DNA of 64,000 nt from Verrucomicrobium sp. BvORR106 (GCF_000739655.1 NZ_BATR01000053.1:48262-112261), one strand, 5' to 3'; positions 47,841 through 57,116 are shown, numbered from the stretch's first letter. Numbers and translations: made by a program. Notes: a model not told the origin generated them from the sequence alone.

Positions 47841-49199
47841 GTCGTTGGGCAGTTCAATGGAGACCCGCAATCCGCCGCCAGCTCGGTTGGCCAGGGTGAT
47901 GTCTCCCCCGTGACTGCGGATGATGGTGCGGGCGATGGAGAGCCCAAGGCCGACGCCACCAGTGCTGCGATTCCTGGAACTCTCCAGCCGTACAAAGGGG
48001 TTGAACACCCTCTCGCGCTCCTCTTCGGGAATGCCGGGTCCTTCGTCATCTATCAGGATGAGGGCGCGCTGTCCGCGAATCTCCAGCGCCATCTTTGCGC
48101 GCTGTCCGTAGCGCACGGAGTTCTCCACCACGTTGCGCACCGCCCGCCTCAGGGCGTCGGGCCGGCAGCGCCAGGGAGTCCGTTCACCAGGGACGAAGGT
48201 CACCTCCCAGCCCAGTCCGGCCAGATCATCGCACAGGCTCTCCAGCAGGGCGTTCAGATCCACATTCCGGGTCGGCTCCGTCGTCGCCTCCTCCCGGGCG
48301 AAGGCCAGAGTGGACTCTGCGATGGCTTTCATCTCATCCAGCGTGGCGATGATCTTCTCCCGAGTGTCCGCATCAGAGATGAACTCTGCCCGCAGTCGCA
48401 TGGAGGTGATGGGCGTGCGCAGATCATGGCTCATGGCGGCCACCATCTGGGTTCGATCCTGCACAAAGCGGCGCAGGCGCTCCTGCATCCGGTTGAAGGC
48501 AGCGGTGGTGTGGCGGATGTCGTCTGCTCCTTCCTCCGGCAGCGGGGCCATCTCTTCGCCCCGGCCGACTTTCTCAGCGGCTTCGGCGAGTCTCTCCAGA
48601 GGGCGGCCCACGCGGCGGACCAGCATGACGGCTCCCAGGGTGAGAAGCACTGCCGAGATGCCCATGGAAAGATGGTAGTACCACGGCGGGCCGGTGGAGG
48701 CAGGCTTGGCATACACCCCTTGCAGCCACAGATTCGGACCCACGGGCATCTGCAGTCCGAAGCCGTTCCAGTCCTCCAGGTGCATCAGTCTCGCGCTCGC
48801 CGTCTCTGGCCGTTCCTCGACGTGTTCTTTGTCCCATTTTGCGTCCGCTTGGGGAGGGAGATCTGCTGCCGCCGGCGGGCGGGGGGGCTCCAGCATTTTG
48901 TTGCGACCCTCGTTCTGCCAGGCCATCGGGTCCTCGATGGGGGCGGTGGTGAACCAGAACCGCACCACAGGCGTGTTGGCCGCGCCAAGAATCTCAGGGT
49001 GCTGTTCCGGACCCACGGTATTCACCAGGCGCACCACCGAGGCCGTGCGCGCCAGGAACTCCTCCCGCCGCACCTCTCGCAGGGATCGCATCTGCTCTGC
49101 GCGGAAGATGAAATAAAACAGCGCCTGGGAGATCCCCAGGGCCAGCAGCATCACCATGATCCACTGGCCAATGAGGCTTCGCGTCCAGAAGGCTCTCAC
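47838..49199 (-). CDS. Sensor histidine kinase of the RND-pump two-component system
   Basis: The protein is 453 aa. TM1 is at about 11-32, followed by a Pro-rich periplasmic sensor (about 33-173), TM2 at about 176-194, HAMP at about 195-245, then HisKA with the phospho-accepting H258 in MSHDLRTPITS. The ATPase domain has N-box NVVENSVRYG (356-365), DDEGPGIP (384-391) and GGVGLGLSIA (414-423). Its start overlaps the response regulator stop by four bases (ATGA), so the two are coupled. It resembles EnvZ/BaeS-type kinases. The nearby RND pump suggests sensing of toxic compounds or envelope stress. Confidence 0.95.
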   Translation of the reverse strand: MRAFWTRSLIGQWIMVMLLALGISQALFYFIFRAEQMRSLREVRREEFLARTASVVRLVNTVGPEQHPEILGAANTPVVRFWFTTAPIEDPMAWQNEGRNKMLEPPRPPAAADLPPQADAKWDKEHVEERPETASARLMHLEDWNGFGLQMPVGPNLWLQGVYAKPASTGPPWYYHLSMGISAVLLTLGAVMLVRRVGRPLERLAEAAEKVGRGEEMAPLPEEGADDIRHTTAAFNRMQERLRRFVQDRTQMVAAMSHDLRTPITSMRLRAEFISDADTREKIIATLDEMKAIAESTLAFAREEATTEPTRNVDLNALLESLCDDLAGLGWEVTFVPGERTPWRCRPDALRRAVRNVVENSVRYGQRAKMALEIRGQRALILIDDEGPGIPEEERERVFNPFVRLESSRNRSTGGVGLGLSIARTIIRSHGGDITLANRAGGGLRVSIELPND

Positions 49200-49924
49200 T
49201 CAGTTACCGCCTTCCCGGTGAAGCAATAGCCGTCTCCCCAGTGGGTTTTGATCAGCGTGGGGTTCTTGGAGTCGGGCTCGATCTTCCTACGGAGCCGGCT
49301 TACCTGGTTGTCGATGCTGCGGTCCCATACATCCGCCTCGCGTCCGCTCGTCAGGTCCAGCAGCGCATCGCGGTTCAGCACCTTGCCTGGATGATCCAGA
49401 AAAACACAGAGCAGCCGGAACTCTGCCGTGCTCAGGGGGATGGCCACGCCATCGGGCCCGGTCACCTCATGCCGGCGAACATCCAGGACCTTGTCCCCAA
49501 ATTTCACCTGCATGGCCTGGTGTGCACTGCGGATCTCCGGCAGCGTGCCCACCCGGCGCAGCACGGCGCGGATGCGGGCCAGCAGTTCACGGGGGTTGAA
49601 CGGCTTCACTAGATAGTCATCTGCACCCAGCTCCAGCCCGACAATGCGGTCCGCATCCTCCGCCATGGCCGTCAGGAAGATGATGGGGATCTGCGTCTCC
49701 GCTCGGAGGTGGCGGCACAGGGCCAGCCCGTCCTCGCCGGGCATCATGATGTCCAGCACCACCAGATCCGGCTTCTCCTTCTCCAGTTGCTGGCGGAAGT
49801 CGGCGGCATCCCGGGCGGCCGCGACGCGGAACCCATGCTGGCTGAGATAGCGTACCACCAGTTCGCGGATCTCTCCGTGGTCATCCACCACGGAGATGAG
49901 AGGGGCAGGGTCTGGAGGGTTCAT
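49196..49924 (-). CDS. OmpR-family response regulator
   Basis: The protein is 242 aa. The receiver domain has the acidic pair D14-D15 in SVVDDHGEIR, phospho-acceptor D58 in VVLDIMMPGEDG, T85 and K107 (ADDYLVKPFN). The C-terminal winged helix is of OmpR/PhoB type (STAEFRLLCVFLDHPGKVLNRD, then DRSIDNQVSRLRRKIEPD). AGGT precedes the ATG. It is the first gene of a minus-strand pair with the kinase, divergent from the RND operon. The direct repeats at 50004-50022 are the likely target. Confidence 0.95.
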   Translation of the reverse strand: MNPPDPAPLISVVDDHGEIRELVVRYLSQHGFRVAAARDAADFRQQLEKEKPDLVVLDIMMPGEDGLALCRHLRAETQIPIIFLTAMAEDADRIVGLELGADDYLVKPFNPRELLARIRAVLRRVGTLPEIRSAHQAMQVKFGDKVLDVRRHEVTGPDGVAIPLSTAEFRLLCVFLDHPGKVLNRDALLDLTSGREADVWDRSIDNQVSRLRRKIEPDSKNPTLIKTHWGDGYCFTGKAVTE

Positions 49925-50003
49925 CGTTACCTGAAAATGATACTAGAGTGACGCCTCGCGGGTGCAGTGGAAATTGTATCAAAGTGTGTCAGTGCCGCTC
50001 CAT

Positions 50004-50022
50004 TCGCGACAAATCGCGACAA
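50004..50022. promoter_or_regulatory. Tandem TCGCGACAA repeats, likely OmpR-type response-regulator site
   Basis: Two exact copies of TCGCGACAA at 50004-50012 and 50014-50022 repeat with a 10-bp period, the spacing expected for tandem OmpR-family binding on one DNA face. They lie between the response regulator start (49924) and the RND operon start (50140). Confidence 0.55.
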
Positions 50023-50139
50023 TAAAGGCGGCCGGATGGCAAGCTTCGCCCGGTTCCTTATGTTATCCTTTATAGGTTGCATCGTCTGGTCGGAAGCCTC
50101 TCCCTGGCACCCTCCGGACGGGTGCGGACGCTTCTTCGC

Positions 50140-51363
50140 ATGAAAAAGACACGCTGGTTTTTGTTTCTGTTGGTGCTCGTGGCAGCCGGAGCTGCGGTGA
50201 TCTGGCGGGCCCGGGCCTCCGGACCGGGGGCTGGTGCCGGTGCCGGGCAGGTGGGAGGGCGGCCTTCCGGCCCCCAAACAGTGGCCGTGCTGGTGGCCCA
50301 GGCAGAATCCCGGGATGTGCCCGTCTGGCTCACTGGGATTGGTTCCGTTCAAGCCTTCAACACCGTCACCGTACGCCCGCGGGTGGGCGGCTCGTTGGAC
50401 CAGGTGAACTTCACTGAGGGCGCGACCGTGAAGCAAGGGGATGTGCTGGCGCAGATCGACCCACGCCCCTATCGCTCCGTGCTCTCCCAGGCCCAGGCCA
50501 AGAAAGCGCAGGATGAGGCGCAGCTCACCAATGCCAAGCTGGAGCTCACCCGCGTGCAGTCTCTGGTGAAGAACAACGCCGTCAGCCAGCAGGTGCTGGA
50601 CCAGGCGCAGGCGTCCATGGCGCAGCTCACGGCCTTGGTGCAGGCGGACCAGGCCGCGGTGGAGTCGGCCCAGCTGGATCTGGACTTCACCACCGTGCGC
50701 GCCCCCATCGCCGGCCGCACCGGGGTGCGGCTCGTGGATGCGGGCAACGTTGTCACCGCGAACCAAGGGGGCGGCATCGTGGTCGTCACCCAGCTCAAGC
50801 CCATCTCGCTCGTCTTCACCCTGCCCCAGCAGAACCTGCCTTTCCTCCGCCGTCACATGCAGCCAGGGGCCGCTCCGCTGGTGGCCCAGGCGCTGGATGA
50901 TGATGGCACGGTGCTGGACGAGGGCCGCCTGGAGCTGATCGACAACCAGATCGACAGCAACACCGGCACGCTCAAGCTCAAGGCCACCTTCGCCAATGAG
51001 AAGCTGGCTCTCTGGCCCGGCCAGTTCGTCTCCGCCCGCGTGCTGGTGGAGACTCACAAGAACGCCATCGTGGTGCCTGCTGAATCCATCCAGCCCGGTC
51101 TCGACGGACCCTTCACCTATGTGGTGAAGGCGGACTCCACGGTGGAGGCTCGAACCTTGAAAACCGGCCTGACTTTTGAAGGCGCGACCCTGGTGGAGGA
51201 CGGTCTCAGCGCCGGGGAGAAGGTGGTGCGTGAGGGCCAGAGCAAACTCAAGCCTGGTGCTCAGGTCGCCCCGCAGCAGGACAAGATGCAAAACGTGCCC
51301 GCCCCCGCGGGGAACCATGGCGCCTCGGAGATCCGCACCGCCAAAGCCGGCCCCGTGTCATGA
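50140..51363 (+). CDS. RND efflux membrane-fusion (periplasmic adaptor) protein
   Basis: The protein is 407 aa from ATG 50140, with an N-terminal membrane anchor (WFLFLLVLVAAGAAVIW); the frame also begins at a TTG at 50077, but the anchor decides the start. Features: lipoyl half-motifs (VTVRPRVGGSLDQVNF and TTVRAPIAGRTGVR) flanking an alpha-hairpin of about 80 residues, then beta-barrel and membrane-proximal domains (IDNQIDSNTGTLKLKA, GQFVSARVLVE). It resembles MdtA. It bridges the inner-membrane pump to an outer-membrane channel, no gene for which is in the window. Its stop overlaps the pump start by four bases. Confidence 0.95.
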   Translation: MKKTRWFLFLLVLVAAGAAVIWRARASGPGAGAGAGQVGGRPSGPQTVAVLVAQAESRDVPVWLTGIGSVQAFNTVTVRPRVGGSLDQVNFTEGATVKQGDVLAQIDPRPYRSVLSQAQAKKAQDEAQLTNAKLELTRVQSLVKNNAVSQQVLDQAQASMAQLTALVQADQAAVESAQLDLDFTTVRAPIAGRTGVRLVDAGNVVTANQGGGIVVVTQLKPISLVFTLPQQNLPFLRRHMQPGAAPLVAQALDDDGTVLDEGRLELIDNQIDSNTGTLKLKATFANEKLALWPGQFVSARVLVETHKNAIVVPAESIQPGLDGPFTYVVKADSTVEARTLKTGLTFEGATLVEDGLSAGEKVVREGQSKLKPGAQVAPQQDKMQNVPAPAGNHGASEIRTAKAGPVS

Positions 51364-54300
51364 GCATGTCCACCCCTTTCATCCGTCGGCCGGTGGCCAC
51401 GGCGCTGCTGACCATCGGCATTTTTCTGGTGGGCTTGGTGGCGTTTCCGCTCCTGCCTGTGGCACCGCTGCCGCAGGTGGAGTTCCCCACCATCCAGGTG
51501 TCGGCACGTCTGCCAGGGGCCAGCCCGGAGACCATGGCCTCCTCCGTGGCCACGCCGCTGGAGAACCAGCTGGCGCTCATTCCGGGCATCACGCAGATGA
51601 GCTCTGCGAGTGGATTGGGAAGCGTCTCCATCACCATCCAGTTCGATCTCAACATCAACATCGATGCGGCGGCACAGGAAGTGCAGTCCGCCATCAGTGC
51701 CGCCGCAGGGCAGCTGCCCACCAACCTCCCGAGTCCCCCCAGCTATCGGAAGGTGAACCCGGCGGACTCACCCATCCTGGTGCTGAGCCTCACCTCCAAG
51801 GTGCTCCCCCTGGAAGAGGTCAGTGACTACGGGTCCAACGTGATCGCCCAGCAGATCTCGCAGCTCGAAGGAGTGGCGCAGGTGGACATCATGGGAGAGC
51901 GCAAGCCGGCTGTGCGGGTGCAGGTGGATCCTGCCAAGCTCGCCTCACTGGGCCTCAGCCTGGAGGATGTGCGCGGCGTCATTGCCGCCGCCACGGTGAA
52001 CTCGCCCAAGGGCAGCTTCGACGGCCCCAAGCAGAGCATCGCGATCTACGCCAATGATCAGATCCTGAAGGCGGAGCCGTACAACGATCTCATCCTGGCT
52101 TACCGCAACGGCGCCCCCATCCGGGTGCGGGATGTGGGCCGGGCTATTGATGGACCGGAGCAGATGCGCTCGGCGGCCCTCATCAACAACGAGCGGGGTG
52201 TAGGCATCATGATCCGCAAGCAGGCGGACGCCAATGTCATCGATACCATTGCCCGGGTGCGGGAGCTCCTGCCCCAGCTGCAGGCCGCCATCCCGCCCGC
52301 CATGCAGGTGGATGTGCTGAGCGATCGCAGCCGCACCATCCGCGCCTCGGTGGAGGAGGTGGAGCTGCACCTCGTGCTCACCGTGGCGCTGGTCACCATG
52401 GTGGTGTTCGCCTTCCTGCGGAATGGTCGTGCCACGCTCATCTCCAGCGCGGTCGTTCCCATCTCCATCGTGGCGACCTTTGCCGTGATGTACGTCATCG
52501 GTTTCAGCCTCAACAACCTGTCTCTGATGGCGCTCACCATCTCAGTCGGCTTCGTGATTGATGACGCCATTGTGATGCTGGAGAACATCTATCGCTACAT
52601 TGAAGAAGGCATGAAGCCCATGGATGCGGCATTGAAGGGTGCGGCGGAGATCGGCTTCACCATTCTCTCCATCACGTTCTCCCTCATTGCCGTGTTCATT
52701 CCCGTGCTGCTCATGGGAGGCATTGTGGGCCGCTTGTTTCGTGAGTTTGCCGTCACCGTATCGGTGGCTGTGCTGGTGTCGGGCTTTGTCTCGCTCACCT
52801 TCATCCCCATGATGTGCTCGCTCTTCCTGCACCCGCATCACGCGCCCAAGAAAGGCACCGTGCGGGGCTGGGTGGATGGCATACTGGAGAAGTTCTTTCG
52901 CGGCATGGAGAGTGTCTATGAGGCCATGTTAAAGGTGGTGCTGCGCCATCAGCGCCTCACGTTGCTCTCGCTCGTCGCCACCATCGGCCTCACGGGCTAC
53001 GTCTTCGTGAAGATGCCCAAGGGCTTCTTCCCCCTGCAAGATACGGGCATGCTCAACGTGACGGCAGAAGGCGCCCCTGATGTGTCCTACACCTCCATGT
53101 ATGAGAAGGCGGAACAGGTGGGCAAAATCTTGATGGAAGATCCCGCCATCCTGGGCATGCAGAACCGCATCGGCTCGGGTGGTCGCAGCAGTGCGGGGGG
53201 CAACAGCAGCCGCTACTGGATCACGCTGAAGGACCGGCACGAGCGCGACTCCATGGATGTCGTCGTGGCGCGTCTGCGGAAGAAGACGGCTTCCATCCCC
53301 GGGGTGAGCATGTACTTCCAGCCCCAGCAGGATCTCAATGTGGGCGGCCTCACTTCGAAGACCCAGTTCCAGTACACCCTGCGAGATGCCGATGTGGATG
53401 AGCTCAATACCTGGGCTCCCCGCGTGGTGGAGAAGCTCAAGGCCCTGCCCGAGCTGCGAGACGTCACCTCTGACCAGGAGTCCACCTCGCCGGCCTTGAA
53501 CCTGGAGATTGACCGCCAGGCCGCTTCCCGCTTCGGCATTCAGACCCAGGCGATCAACGCCGCCCTGTACAATGCCTTTGGCGAGCGTCAGGTGACGCAG
53601 TTCTACACCCAGGTCAGCCAGTACAAGGTGATCATTGAGGTGCCGCCGGAACTCCAGCAGGATCCCTCCACGTTCGACAAGTTGTTTCTCAAATCCCCCC
53701 TCACCGGCGGTCAGGTGCCCCTGTCCTCGCTGGTGAAGCTGAATGCAAGCAGCACGAAGCCGCTCTCTGTGAACCACCTGGGCCAGTACCCGGCGGTCAC
53801 CATCTCGTTCAACCTCGCTCCCAACATCGCCCTGGGCCAGGCGGTGGAGTCTGTGGAACGCGCCCGTACGGAGATGGGCACGCCCTCATCCCTCACCGGC
53901 AGCTTCCAGGGCACGGCCCAGGCCTTCCAGTCCTCGCTGAAGTCGCAGCCTTACCTCATCGCGGCCGCCATCATCGCCATCTACATCATCCTGGGCATGC
54001 TGTATGAGAGCTTCATCCACCCGCTCACCATCCTCTCCACGCTCCCGTCCGCGGGCCTCGGGGCATTGCTCACCTTGTGGTTCTTCGGTCATGATGTGGG
54101 CGTGATCGCCATCATCGGCATCCTGCTCCTCATCGGCATTGTGAAGAAGAACGCCATCATGATGATCGACTTCGCCATCGAGGCGGAGCGGGACCGGGGC
54201 AAGTCGCCGTTCGATGCCATCTATGAGGCCTCCATCAAGCGCTTCCGCCCCATCATGATGACCACCCTGGCCGCCATGATCGGGGGCATCCCGCTCGCCT

Positions 54301-54503
54301 TCGGCCATGGGGACGGGTCAGAACTGCGCCAGCCGCTGGGGTACGCCATCGTCGGGGGTCTCATTCTGAGCCAGGCGCTCACGCTGTTCACGACGCCGGT
54401 CGTGTATCTCTTCTTCGACCGCCTCGTGCAGCCCAGGAAAAAGCCGTCAGAGGCCGGGCAGGGCGACACCGGAAAATCCGGCCAGCTTGAACCCGCTGTG
54501 TAG
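51360..54503 (+). CDS. RND-family multidrug efflux pump, MdtB/MdtC-like
   Basis: The protein is 1047 aa, typical of HAE1-type RND pumps. It starts with STPFIRRPVATALLTIGIFL, followed by a large periplasmic porter loop, TM2-6 with the proton-relay Asp pair in SVGFVIDDAIVMLENIYR, a second loop, and the C-terminal helices with GIVKKNAIMMIDFAIEAE. Twelve TM segments are evident. It exports toxic small molecules by proton antiport together with the adaptor encoded just upstream. Only one pump subunit is present, so it is probably a homotrimer. The C-terminal tail is short and polar. Confidence 0.96.
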   Translation: MSMSTPFIRRPVATALLTIGIFLVGLVAFPLLPVAPLPQVEFPTIQVSARLPGASPETMASSVATPLENQLALIPGITQMSSASGLGSVSITIQFDLNINIDAAAQEVQSAISAAAGQLPTNLPSPPSYRKVNPADSPILVLSLTSKVLPLEEVSDYGSNVIAQQISQLEGVAQVDIMGERKPAVRVQVDPAKLASLGLSLEDVRGVIAAATVNSPKGSFDGPKQSIAIYANDQILKAEPYNDLILAYRNGAPIRVRDVGRAIDGPEQMRSAALINNERGVGIMIRKQADANVIDTIARVRELLPQLQAAIPPAMQVDVLSDRSRTIRASVEEVELHLVLTVALVTMVVFAFLRNGRATLISSAVVPISIVATFAVMYVIGFSLNNLSLMALTISVGFVIDDAIVMLENIYRYIEEGMKPMDAALKGAAEIGFTILSITFSLIAVFIPVLLMGGIVGRLFREFAVTVSVAVLVSGFVSLTFIPMMCSLFLHPHHAPKKGTVRGWVDGILEKFFRGMESVYEAMLKVVLRHQRLTLLSLVATIGLTGYVFVKMPKGFFPLQDTGMLNVTAEGAPDVSYTSMYEKAEQVGKILMEDPAILGMQNRIGSGGRSSAGGNSSRYWITLKDRHERDSMDVVVARLRKKTASIPGVSMYFQPQQDLNVGGLTSKTQFQYTLRDADVDELNTWAPRVVEKLKALPELRDVTSDQESTSPALNLEIDRQAASRFGIQTQAINAALYNAFGERQVTQFYTQVSQYKVIIEVPPELQQDPSTFDKLFLKSPLTGGQVPLSSLVKLNASSTKPLSVNHLGQYPAVTISFNLAPNIALGQAVESVERARTEMGTPSSLTGSFQGTAQAFQSSLKSQPYLIAAAIIAIYIILGMLYESFIHPLTILSTLPSAGLGALLTLWFFGHDVGVIAIIGILLLIGIVKKNAIMMIDFAIEAERDRGKSPFDAIYEASIKRFRPIMMTTLAAMIGGIPLAFGHGDGSELRQPLGYAIVGGLILSQALTLFTTPVVYLFFDRLVQPRKKPSEAGQGDTGKSGQLEPAV

Positions 54504-54603
54504 CGGGCGACGTAACAGGGTGAAGGGCGGCCTCCACCCTCGCGCTCGAACTCGTATCACACAAATCTCGTGCGAACTCGCGCGGGCTCTCTATTTTCTC
54601 ATC

Positions 54604-55047
54604 ATGCCTCATGTTCCCGGTCTCCGCAGCCCCTACGACAAAGTAGGCGGCATTGTTTATTTTGGTCGCATGCTCGACAAGATCCGTCTCAACGCCATGG
54701 GATCACTCCCTGCCGACTACGCGAGCTTCGTGGGGGAAAAACCAGGCGTGTTTGACCGCCGCTGCCTCCACTTCCTCGGCGTCCGGTATGACGACCTCGT
54801 GAAGCGCACGCTCGAAGGCGGCACGGACGAGGAAATCTTGGATTGGGTGTTCGACCATGGTGGTCAACCTGACGAAGAAGAGATCGAAGTCTGGAACGGC
54901 TTCATGGCCAAGCGCGGCTGGCGTGATGAGAGCCATGACCGCCTGGTCTTCCGCCTCAACGAGGCCGGACTCAGTGTCGATGGAGCCATCGCGACCATGT
55001 TCGACTTCATCGACGCCGACGAAGGCCGCCCGGCCCGCAAGGGTTGA
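54604..55047 (+). CDS. DUF5069 domain protein (second copy)
   Basis: The protein is 147 aa from ATG 54604 (MPHVPGLRSPYDKVGGIVYF); the frame stays open to 54487 with no family sequence. It shares with the copy at 46654 the motifs GIVYFGRMLDKIRL, LPADYASF, TLEGGTDEEILDWVF and WNGFMAKRGWRDE. Identity is moderate, so this is an old duplication. The function is unknown and it is probably cytoplasmic. A gene-less hairpin repeat region begins right after the stop. Confidence 0.88.
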   Translation: MPHVPGLRSPYDKVGGIVYFGRMLDKIRLNAMGSLPADYASFVGEKPGVFDRRCLHFLGVRYDDLVKRTLEGGTDEEILDWVFDHGGQPDEEEIEVWNGFMAKRGWRDESHDRLVFRLNEAGLSVDGAIATMFDFIDADEGRPARKG

Positions 55048-55112
55048 TGCGCGTATCGTGGAGTTAGTTCTTGAACCTGGGGCGTCGCCACATAGTGACT
55101 GTGTGCTGAGGT

Positions 55113-55212
55113 GACGCCAAAGGCGTCAAACATTGTAGCCCAGGGTAAGGCGAGGTACGAGCCGCCACCCTGGGTACATTGTGGAGGAGAACCAGAACTC
55201 CGAAGCGAGTTC
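55113..55212 (+). repeat. Left module of a gene-less three-hairpin repeat pair
   Basis: Outer hairpin GACGCC/GGCGTC at 55113-55127 with a tri-loop; an 11-nt spacer ending GTAG; a long hairpin at 55139-55174 closed by CCCAGGGT/ACCCTGGG; a 20-nt spacer; and an inner hairpin GAACTC/GAGTTC at 55195-55212. It is followed by TACAAACC. Confidence 0.85.
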
Positions 55213-55280
55213 TACAAACCGTGGCTGTTTCCTGATGTTTCCACCGCATGTGGGACGGTCGTCTCCGGGTGATCAGGACC

Positions 55281-55383
55281 GTTTGTAGAACTCCCTTGGA
55301 GTTCCACCACTACCGCGTGTTACCCGGGGTGGCGACCGCTTCGCGGTCTTACCCCGGGCTGTTTTGTATCACGCCGTTGGCGT
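55281..55383 (-). repeat. Right module of the gene-less three-hairpin repeat pair
   Basis: This is the mirror of 55113-55212: GTTTGTA, then inner hairpin GAACTCC/GGAGTTC (55288-55304), an 18-nt spacer, a long hairpin at 55323-55358 closed by CCCGGGGT/ACCCCGGG, a 12-nt spacer, and an outer tri-loop hairpin ACGCC/GGCGT (55371-55383). Confidence 0.85.
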
Positions 55384-55450
55384 GGAGCATAACGCCACGA
55401 AACTCTACTATGTAGCATTGAGACCATCGGCCTCGCCCGCCTTTCATCCC

Positions 55451-56431
55451 TCACTTCGCCCTTCGCTTGCTCGTCAGTGTGATCAGCACCACCGCCGCCA
55501 AGATCAGCCCGCCCGCTGTCGCCATGGCATGGGGCACGGGCTCCTTCAGCACCAGTGAGCCCAAGGCTACTGCCACCAGTGGATTCACATAAGCATACGT
55601 GGAGACCAGCGCCGGACTGCAGGTGCGCATGAGCCACACATAGGCAGTGAAGCCAACGAGGGAGCCGATCAAGGTCAGGTAAACAAAGGCCCAGGCGGAG
55701 GTCGCACTGATCAGGTCAATACGTAGCCTCGGCAGCTCACCCAGGAGTGTGCCCACCAGGAGCTGTAGTCCGCCACCGGCCATCATCTGCATGGAGATCC
55801 CCATCAGGGCTGATCCCGGCAGCTTGGCATGGCGGGAGTAGATGGAGCCGAGAGCCCAGGTGATGGTGGAGAGCACTAGCACGACGGCGCCCAGGGGAAT
55901 GACTACGGGATGGCCCTTTGAGTCTTTGCCCAAGACCATCAGCACCACGCCGAAGAATCCCAGGGCCAGCCCGATCATGACCGTCGCCCGGGGGCGGGTT
56001 CCGCCAGGTCGCAACCAGTCGGTGACCACGATCCAAAGGGGCACGGAAGCGACGATCAACGCTGAGACCCCGGTGGGGACGTATTGCTGGGCCCAGCTGA
56101 CTCCGCCGTTCCCTCCCAGCAGCAGGAGGCCGCCGATGATGGTCGCATCCTTCCAGGCCACAGCCGGGGGCCTGGCCTCACCCCGCAAACGGAGCACCCC
56201 ATAGAGGAACGCTCCCGCGAGGACGAATCGACTCCCTGCCATGAGGAAGGGCGGCATGGTGTCGGTAGCCAGCCGGATGCCCAGATAGGTGGAGCCCCAG
56301 ATCAGGTACACTGCGGCAAAGGCCAGCAGGGTGAGCAGGAGCGGTGGTCTGGCCGCAGCCTCGGTCGGGGAGGGGGACACCGGAAGGGTGGGGGAGGACG
56401 CGGTGCCTGCTGACGAGGATGAGGGAGCCAC
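55451..56431 (-). CDS. EamA/DMT-family transporter
   Basis: The protein is 326 aa from GTG 56431, preceded by AAGGGG at short spacing; the frame continues upstream to 56572 without hydrophobic or family sequence. About ten TM segments in two EamA repeats are visible: LTLLAFAAVYLIWGSTYLGIRL opens repeat 1 and LVLSTITWALGSIYSRHA opens repeat 2. The family exports metabolites such as amino acids or purines; the substrate is unknown. The C-terminus ends in basic residues (KRRAK). The tetR gene ends 76 nt upstream on the same strand, so TetR may control it. Confidence 0.9.
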   Translation of the reverse strand: MAPSSSSAGTASSPTLPVSPSPTEAAARPPLLLTLLAFAAVYLIWGSTYLGIRLATDTMPPFLMAGSRFVLAGAFLYGVLRLRGEARPPAVAWKDATIIGGLLLLGGNGGVSWAQQYVPTGVSALIVASVPLWIVVTDWLRPGGTRPRATVMIGLALGFFGVVLMVLGKDSKGHPVVIPLGAVVLVLSTITWALGSIYSRHAKLPGSALMGISMQMMAGGGLQLLVGTLLGELPRLRIDLISATSAWAFVYLTLIGSLVGFTAYVWLMRTCSPALVSTYAYVNPLVAVALGSLVLKEPVPHAMATAGGLILAAVVLITLTSKRRAK

Positions 56432-56507
56432 TGTCCCCTTGCATACGAACGGCGGGGAGGTTTGTCCGCCGTGACTTCGCGGCCGGAGATCCTGGCGGGA
56501 GGGTGGC

Positions 56508-57116
56508 CTACTTCGGCCACGCCTGCATGGCCAGATCTCCCACGCGGGCCAGTTCTTCCCCCGTGGCCCCACTGGCCGCCAGTACGGCCATTCCTTGCGT
56601 CACGGCTTGGACGAACCGCGCCAGGTCCGCCGGGTTGGCGGTGACTGGGAGGTCGCCCTCCGCCTGAGCCCGGGCGAAACGCTCGCGCAGCTGCGTTTCC
56701 GCAGAGCTGCGCATGGCGGCCATGTCCTGCTGCACCTCCGCGGAGTCCTCGCTACAGGCCAGTGCGCCATGCACCATCAGACACCCACGCGGGTGACTCT
56801 TGTCCCCCAGCAGATTCACCGAGCCACGAATCATCGCCTCGGCCACCTGCCGGGCCGTGGGCTCCGCCAGCGAGGTCGTCGCATGCCTTCCTGGACCGGA
56901 GCCGTAGCGTTCCACCACTTTGCGAAAGAGTTCCTCCTTGTTCCCAAAGGCCGCGTACAGGCTGGGCCGGTTGATCCCCATGGCTTCGGTCAAGTCCGTC
57001 AGGGAAGTGCCCTCATACCCCTGCTTCCAGAACAGGTTCATCGCCGTCTCCAACGCCTGATCGACATCAAAAGCACGGGGCCGACCGGGCGCTGCGGGAG
57101 TTTTCTCTGATTTCAT
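56508..57116 (-). CDS. TetR-family transcriptional regulator
   Basis: The protein is 202 aa from ATG 57116 (MKSEKTPAAPGRPRAFDVDQ); frames from 57173 and 57155 are also open. The HTH is at about 30-60 (TSLTDLTEAMGINRPSLYAAF, slightly over one helix-turn-helix). The C-terminal ligand domain resembles AcrR/YvdT-like regulators. It is divergent from an SDR gene, with two palindromes of TACC-N4-GGTA type between them, one overlapping this start. It probably represses itself and the SDR gene, and the inducer may be the SDR substrate. Confidence 0.92.
   Translation of the reverse strand: MKSEKTPAAPGRPRAFDVDQALETAMNLFWKQGYEGTSLTDLTEAMGINRPSLYAAFGNKEELFRKVVERYGSGPGRHATTSLAEPTARQVAEAMIRGSVNLLGDKSHPRGCLMVHGALACSEDSAEVQQDMAAMRSSAETQLRERFARAQAEGDLPVTANPADLARFVQAVTQGMAVLAASGATGEELARVGDLAMQAWPK

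Larger units (their letters stand above)
55048..55450. other. 403-nt intergenic stretch filled by paired hairpin repeats
   Basis: No gene is visible. The stretch is dominated by two inverted three-hairpin modules (55113-55212 and 55281-55383) around a 75-nt centre. A further short stem (GGCGTCGCCAC region) lies near 55081. Confidence 0.8.
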
